From: Beijerinckia sp. 28-YEA-48
GTDB lineage: Bacteria > Pseudomonadota > Alphaproteobacteria > Rhizobiales > Beijerinckiaceae
Direction of reading: 5' to 3'
NCBI RefSeq assembly: GCF_900104955.1
Contig: NZ_FNSI01000001.1
Coordinates: 406,001 to 470,000 of the forward strand
Length of the DNA stretch: 64,000 nt
The notes below the pieces were generated by a model that was not told the DNA's origin, made no database searches, and saw nothing but the letters and a program-made list of their open reading frames with translations. A program made the translations under genes and the position numbers. Positions 63,686 to 64,000 of the stretch are shown here, piece by piece. Position 1 is the stretch's first letter. Every line of letters starts with the position of its first letter.

Positions 63686-64000
63686 TGGCGCGCGCAACGC
63701 CTGTTCCATATAGGCCTCGACCCGCGACCAGGCGCCACCCGCGCTCAGCGCGTCGCGATAGGATGCGACGATCTTGGCCGTCAGAGGGCTGGCCTTCGCC
63801 TTGTTGTCGAGGACGATGGCTGTTTTCTCGCGCGCGTCCTTGATGAAGTCGGCCGGGAAGGGCGTGATCTTGGCGCCGAGCCTTGCGAGTTCGACTATGG
63901 CAATCGCATTCAGCTGTTCAGCTTCCGCAAGGCCAGCGGAATGTTCGGCGGCGCAGGCGGTCTCGATGATGCGCTGTAGATCGATCGGCAATTTGGCGAA
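63683..64000 (-). CDS. TRAP-transporter solute-binding protein (DctP-type), 5' partial
   Basis: The last 105 or so residues are coded, read from the window edge (FAKLPIDLQRIIETACAAEH). They match the C-terminal part of DctP-type binding proteins: LPIDLQRIIE, then EHSAGLAEAEQLNAIAIVEL with the helix that closes the binding lobes. It would bind an organic acid in the periplasm for a TRAP permease. The frame continues past base 64000, so the N-terminus and the permease genes lie outside. Confidence 0.75.
   Translation of the reverse strand, partial: FAKLPIDLQRIIETACAAEHSAGLAEAEQLNAIAIVELARLGAKITPFPADFIKDAREKTAIVLDNKAKASPLTAKIVASYRDALSAGGAWSRVEAYMEQALRAP

Overview
The window looks like a GC-rich alphaproteobacterial chromosome segment, probably Hyphomicrobiales (Rhizobiales). 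The clues are the codon use, many GTG starts, a CsbD protein, NodT-family and MdtABC-type efflux, an Irr-like ICE box, and tail genes of the kind seen in rhizobial prophages. I cannot name a genus. I found no tRNA, rRNA, CRISPR array, integrase or transposase.

Bases 1-19435 are the right-hand part of a contractile-tail prophage (or a tailocin; the head genes, if any, lie left of the window), all on the + strand. The order is: neck-type protein (cut by the window edge), DUF3383 sheath, DUF3277 tube, tail assembly chaperone with an apparent -1 frameshift extension, tape measure, three AT-richer genes for exported proteins, Dit-like and plug-like baseplate proteins, hub, spike, gp25-like wedge, baseplate J, DUF2612 protein, fibres, a LamG-bearing receptor-binding protein, and a lysis cassette (amidase, holin-like, lipoprotein, one-TM protein). 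A strong terminator closes it. A ~180 bp palindromic repeat sits between two baseplate genes.

Bases 19448-25975 hold csbD, a TetR repressor divergent from an AcrAB-type RND pump with a near-classical AcrR operator between them, a single-domain response regulator, and a 53-residue membrane protein. Bases 26072-35725 are metabolic: an EamA permease, a frameshifted AraC regulator, a Rieske oxygenase with its small partner, stress-type small proteins, and a LysR-controlled set (type-B carboxylesterase, AAHS-like MFS importer, RraA-type aldolase, DapA-type lyase). That set looks like uptake and breakdown of an esterified, possibly aromatic, acid.

Bases 35775-51443 are an exopolysaccharide locus: VpsF-like polymerase, Wzc-like copolymerase with a degenerate kinase domain, two glycosyltransferases, Wzx-type flippase, WecG/TagA transferase, methyltransferase, CapK-like adenylating enzyme, AsnB-type amidotransferase, heparinase II/III-like lyase and a GH5 hydrolase. 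A nested dyad lies between the two divergent transcription units.

Bases 51584-60671 are a four-gene operon on the - strand (outer membrane factor, adaptor, MdtB-like and MdtC-like pumps). A TonB-dependent siderophore receptor with ICE-like boxes and the 3' end of a TRAP-transporter binding protein close the window.
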